A stretch of DNA of 64,000 bases, taken from an uncultured Hyphomonadaceae bacterium (GTDB lineage Bacteria > Pseudomonadota > Alphaproteobacteria > Caulobacterales > Maricaulaceae). The DNA lies in contig CAJXPX010000009.1 of the NCBI GenBank assembly GCA_913058335.1, positions 62,001-126,000 on the forward strand. Reading direction: 5' to 3'. Below are positions 62,711 through 64,000 of the stretch, piece after piece; position 1 is the first letter of the stretch; every line of letters starts with the position of its first letter. The position numbers were made by a program, and so were the translations under genes. A model generated the notes under the pieces. It did no database searches and had not been told where the DNA came from. It saw only the letters and a list, made by a program, of their open reading frames with translations.

Positions 62711-63487
62711 CTAAACAACCCGATACTCCCCCCGCCCCTTAAACTCCAATATCCCGGCATCACGTAACACTTGCAATTGCTGCCGTATCTTCGGTTTCAC
62801 ATTGTTGTTTTCGGGATGCAATTCACTCAAATAATTCTCGAATTTATAAACATCGGCCAGTGTAAAATCTGTCTGCCCGATATGCTCGACACAATTGAGC
62901 ACATCCAGAACCCAACCCTTTTTGTCCAAAGTTTTCCCACGGAGAAAACGCGTCTTGGCCCATTTATCCAGAACGCGGTCTTTGGGTTGGGCAATACGGT
63001 TTTCGACCAAGGAAATTCGCCCGGCTTTTGGCACTTTATCAATTAGGATATTGCACCCGACCCATCCGGCGCGTCGCGCGGTCTCGGCCAGAGGTTTGCG
63101 GCGTTCAATCAGGTCGGTGACGAAAAACTGTTTCGGAATAACCGAAAGGTCCTGAACCATTCTATCCGCCATTGTGTAACGAAGTAGCATAAGGCTAGGT
63201 ACGGTTTCACTTTGGAGGCGGGCCATCATAGTGGCATAGGCCCCATCGGTAATCTTTTTCCCGAATTTCCCCTTGGTTGATTTCAGCTCGTAATCTTCGG
63301 AACACAGCCCGCAGTAAAAATCGGCGACGGGTTTGTTATTGGTATAATCCGTGAGGGGCCGTTCCCCGCAAGATGGGCAATACATCTGGCGCAGGACCCA
63401 GCCTTCGGTCCAGACACGCGCTTTTTGCGAGCCGCTCGTAAAGGCGGCCGCATCCTCACGCATTTCCCAATCAAACTCCCCTGTCAT
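62711..63487 (-). CDS. DpnI-family restriction endonuclease (cuts methylated GATC)
   Basis: A 258-residue enzyme clearly related to DpnI of pneumococcus along its full length: KARVWTEGWVLRQMYCPSCG with the zinc-finger cysteines (Cys-x2-Cys and later CGLC), PVADFYCGLCSEDYELKSTKG holding the PD-(D/E)XK-type Asp/Glu/Lys, KKITDGAYATMMARLQ, KPLAETARRAGWVGCNI, and the winged-helix C-terminus IRQQLQVLRDAGILEFKGRGEYR. DpnI cleaves GATC when adenine is methylated and needs no partner methylase. ATG 63487 gives a length like DpnI (254); an in-frame ATG at 63550 would add 21 hydrophobic residues. Confidence 0.93.
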   Translation of the reverse strand: MTGEFDWEMREDAAAFTSGSQKARVWTEGWVLRQMYCPSCGERPLTDYTNNKPVADFYCGLCSEDYELKSTKGKFGKKITDGAYATMMARLQSETVPSLMLLRYTMADRMVQDLSVIPKQFFVTDLIERRKPLAETARRAGWVGCNILIDKVPKAGRISLVENRIAQPKDRVLDKWAKTRFLRGKTLDKKGWVLDVLNCVEHIGQTDFTLADVYKFENYLSELHPENNNVKPKIRQQLQVLRDAGILEFKGRGEYRVV

Positions 63488-63548
63488 TGAAAGAGTGTTA
63501 GCTGAGTAGGCTTTAAGAGCAATTAAAAATAAAACTCTCAACCTCGTC

Positions 63549-63571
63549 ATTACCGCACTTGATGCGGTAAT
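63549..63571. promoter_or_regulatory. Perfect 23-bp palindrome at the DpnI-like gene 5' end
   Basis: ATTACCGCA (63549-63557) and TGCGGTAAT (63563-63571) around CTTGA. It lies between the DpnI-like gene and a divergent mini-frame, so it is a good candidate operator. Confidence 0.6.
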
Positions 63572-63573
63572 CC

Positions 63574-63678
63574 ATGCGGGTCTCTTGCCTAGAATGCGCT
63601 TTGTCCGAGTATGGAAACATTACCACTTGGATACCCGATTGCCCTCTAGGGTATGCTGAGCGCATGGCCGGATACTGA
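63574..63678 (+). CDS. Possible 34-residue peptide, three cysteines
   Basis: ATG at 63574, three bases after the palindrome, opens a 34-codon frame to TGA at 63676. The product has Cys5, Cys8 (CLEC) and Cys23 and a plausible WIPDCPLGYAERM segment. No family is recognised and the ribosome site is weak (GCGG). It may be real as a divergent partner of the DpnI-like gene, or chance. Confidence 0.25.
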   Translation: MRVSCLECALSEYGNITTWIPDCPLGYAERMAGY

Positions 63679-64000
63679 CGGGTTAAGGTTAGAGAGGACA
63701 GAGATTAATCCGCATTTATCCATTCAAAACCCTCAGTCGTTTCAATCCCTTATAAATAATCCAAGAGATAGATCCCCACTCCCCCATTTGCCCTTATCTT
63801 TAAAATTGTTCTCTCGGGCACAGGACAGGTGAGACGTCATCACTGGTTCGGGGGACGGCGAGGTTGAGCATCTGCCTGTTGACGCGGGCGGACTGTGCCG
63901 GGCCTGTTATAGTGTGTTTGCCTGCCGTACCGTGCAGTGTCGGGCTGAAATAAACCCGGTGAGCGCGACTGTCGGAAAAACAAGAGGCCGCTATAGCATC
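63679..64000. other. Gene-free end of window with structured sequence
   Basis: No protein gene is seen. From about 63810 the sequence is GC-rich and can pair: GGCACAG (63817-63823) with CTGTGCC (63893-63899), and GACAGG (63824-63829) with CCTGTT (63875-63880) inside. This could be the start of an RNA gene or leader running past the window. Signatures of RNase P, SRP and transfer-messenger RNA were looked for and not found. Confidence 0.3.

Noticed and set aside
63810-64000. RNase P RNA, SRP RNA or transfer-messenger RNA at the window edge
   Set aside because: The GAGGAAAGTCCGGGC, GGAAGGAAGCAGCC and tag-peptide signatures are all absent.

Overview
The window looks like chromosomal DNA of an aerobic alphaproteobacterium, probably from the Hyphomonadales/Maricaulales side (Robiginitomaculum-like). 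That placement is an inference from protein style and gene order: a Suv3-type RNA helicase followed by an S4-domain gene, fdxA and carD; an ELM1-family protein; trxB followed by a LysR gene; and a CIRCE-controlled groESL. Most of the window is ordinary core genome of moderate GC. Only the last ~3 kb looks acquired.

Layout. 1-8.1 kb: tRNA-Tyr, tRNA-Gly and EF-Tu on the minus strand, then an RlmB-type rRNA methyltransferase, a DUF805 membrane protein, ribosomal protein L28, a DUF3108 protein, and the helicase with its S4 partner. 8.2-18.5 kb: ferredoxin, CarD, an S41 lipoprotein protease, a secreted nuclease, tRNA-Arg, cytochrome b561 with YceI, then a minus-strand run of acyl-CoA synthetase, DUF924, esterase and SelO. 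18.6-29.5 kb: an arginine-rich exported protein, gloB, greA, ELM1, trxB with a LysR gene, a cytosolic hybrid histidine kinase and an aspartate-type aminotransferase. 29.8-39.8 kb: a Glu-Pro repeat envelope protein, an SRPBCC protein, an FMN glutamate-synthase-like protein, YghU, YebC, and a trehalose cluster (otsA, otsB, GH15). 40.2-50.5 kb: a periplasmic molybdenum aldehyde oxidoreductase (paoABC) facing a nine-gene minus-strand operon that builds its cofactor (modE-like, xdhC, mocA, moaA, moaD, moaE, moaB, moaC, moeA), with a divergent TauE/SafE transporter. 50.8-57.9 kb: a hydrolase, an LLM oxidoreductase, an OxyR-like regulator, carbonic anhydrase with a SulP anion transporter, and a secreted low-complexity protein. 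58.3-60.4 kb: groES-groEL with a heat-shock promoter and CIRCE. 60.4-64 kb: repeats and stacked terminators, a SpoIIAA-like protein, an AT-rich YaaC-like gene and a DpnI-family restriction endonuclease.

How genes work together. PaoABC needs a molybdopterin cytosine dinucleotide cofactor, and the facing operon supplies nearly every step from GTP to a sulfurated, cytidylylated cofactor. Carbonic anhydrase plus SulP suggests bicarbonate handling. OtsA and OtsB make trehalose, and the overlapping GH15 gene probably hydrolyses it.

The less ordinary signals are: a selO gene whose only start in the right place is ATA, with an ideal ribosome binding site; several intergenic loci where a factor-independent terminator has no gene in front of it and is preceded by hairpins with CUCC-containing loops (candidate small RNAs), one of them behind a good sigma-54 promoter; an OxyR-like regulator without the redox cysteines; a 200-bp nested inverted-repeat element; and a DpnI gene with a perfect 23-bp palindrome across its 5' end. 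No CRISPR array, insertion sequence with a transposase, prophage or replication origin was seen.
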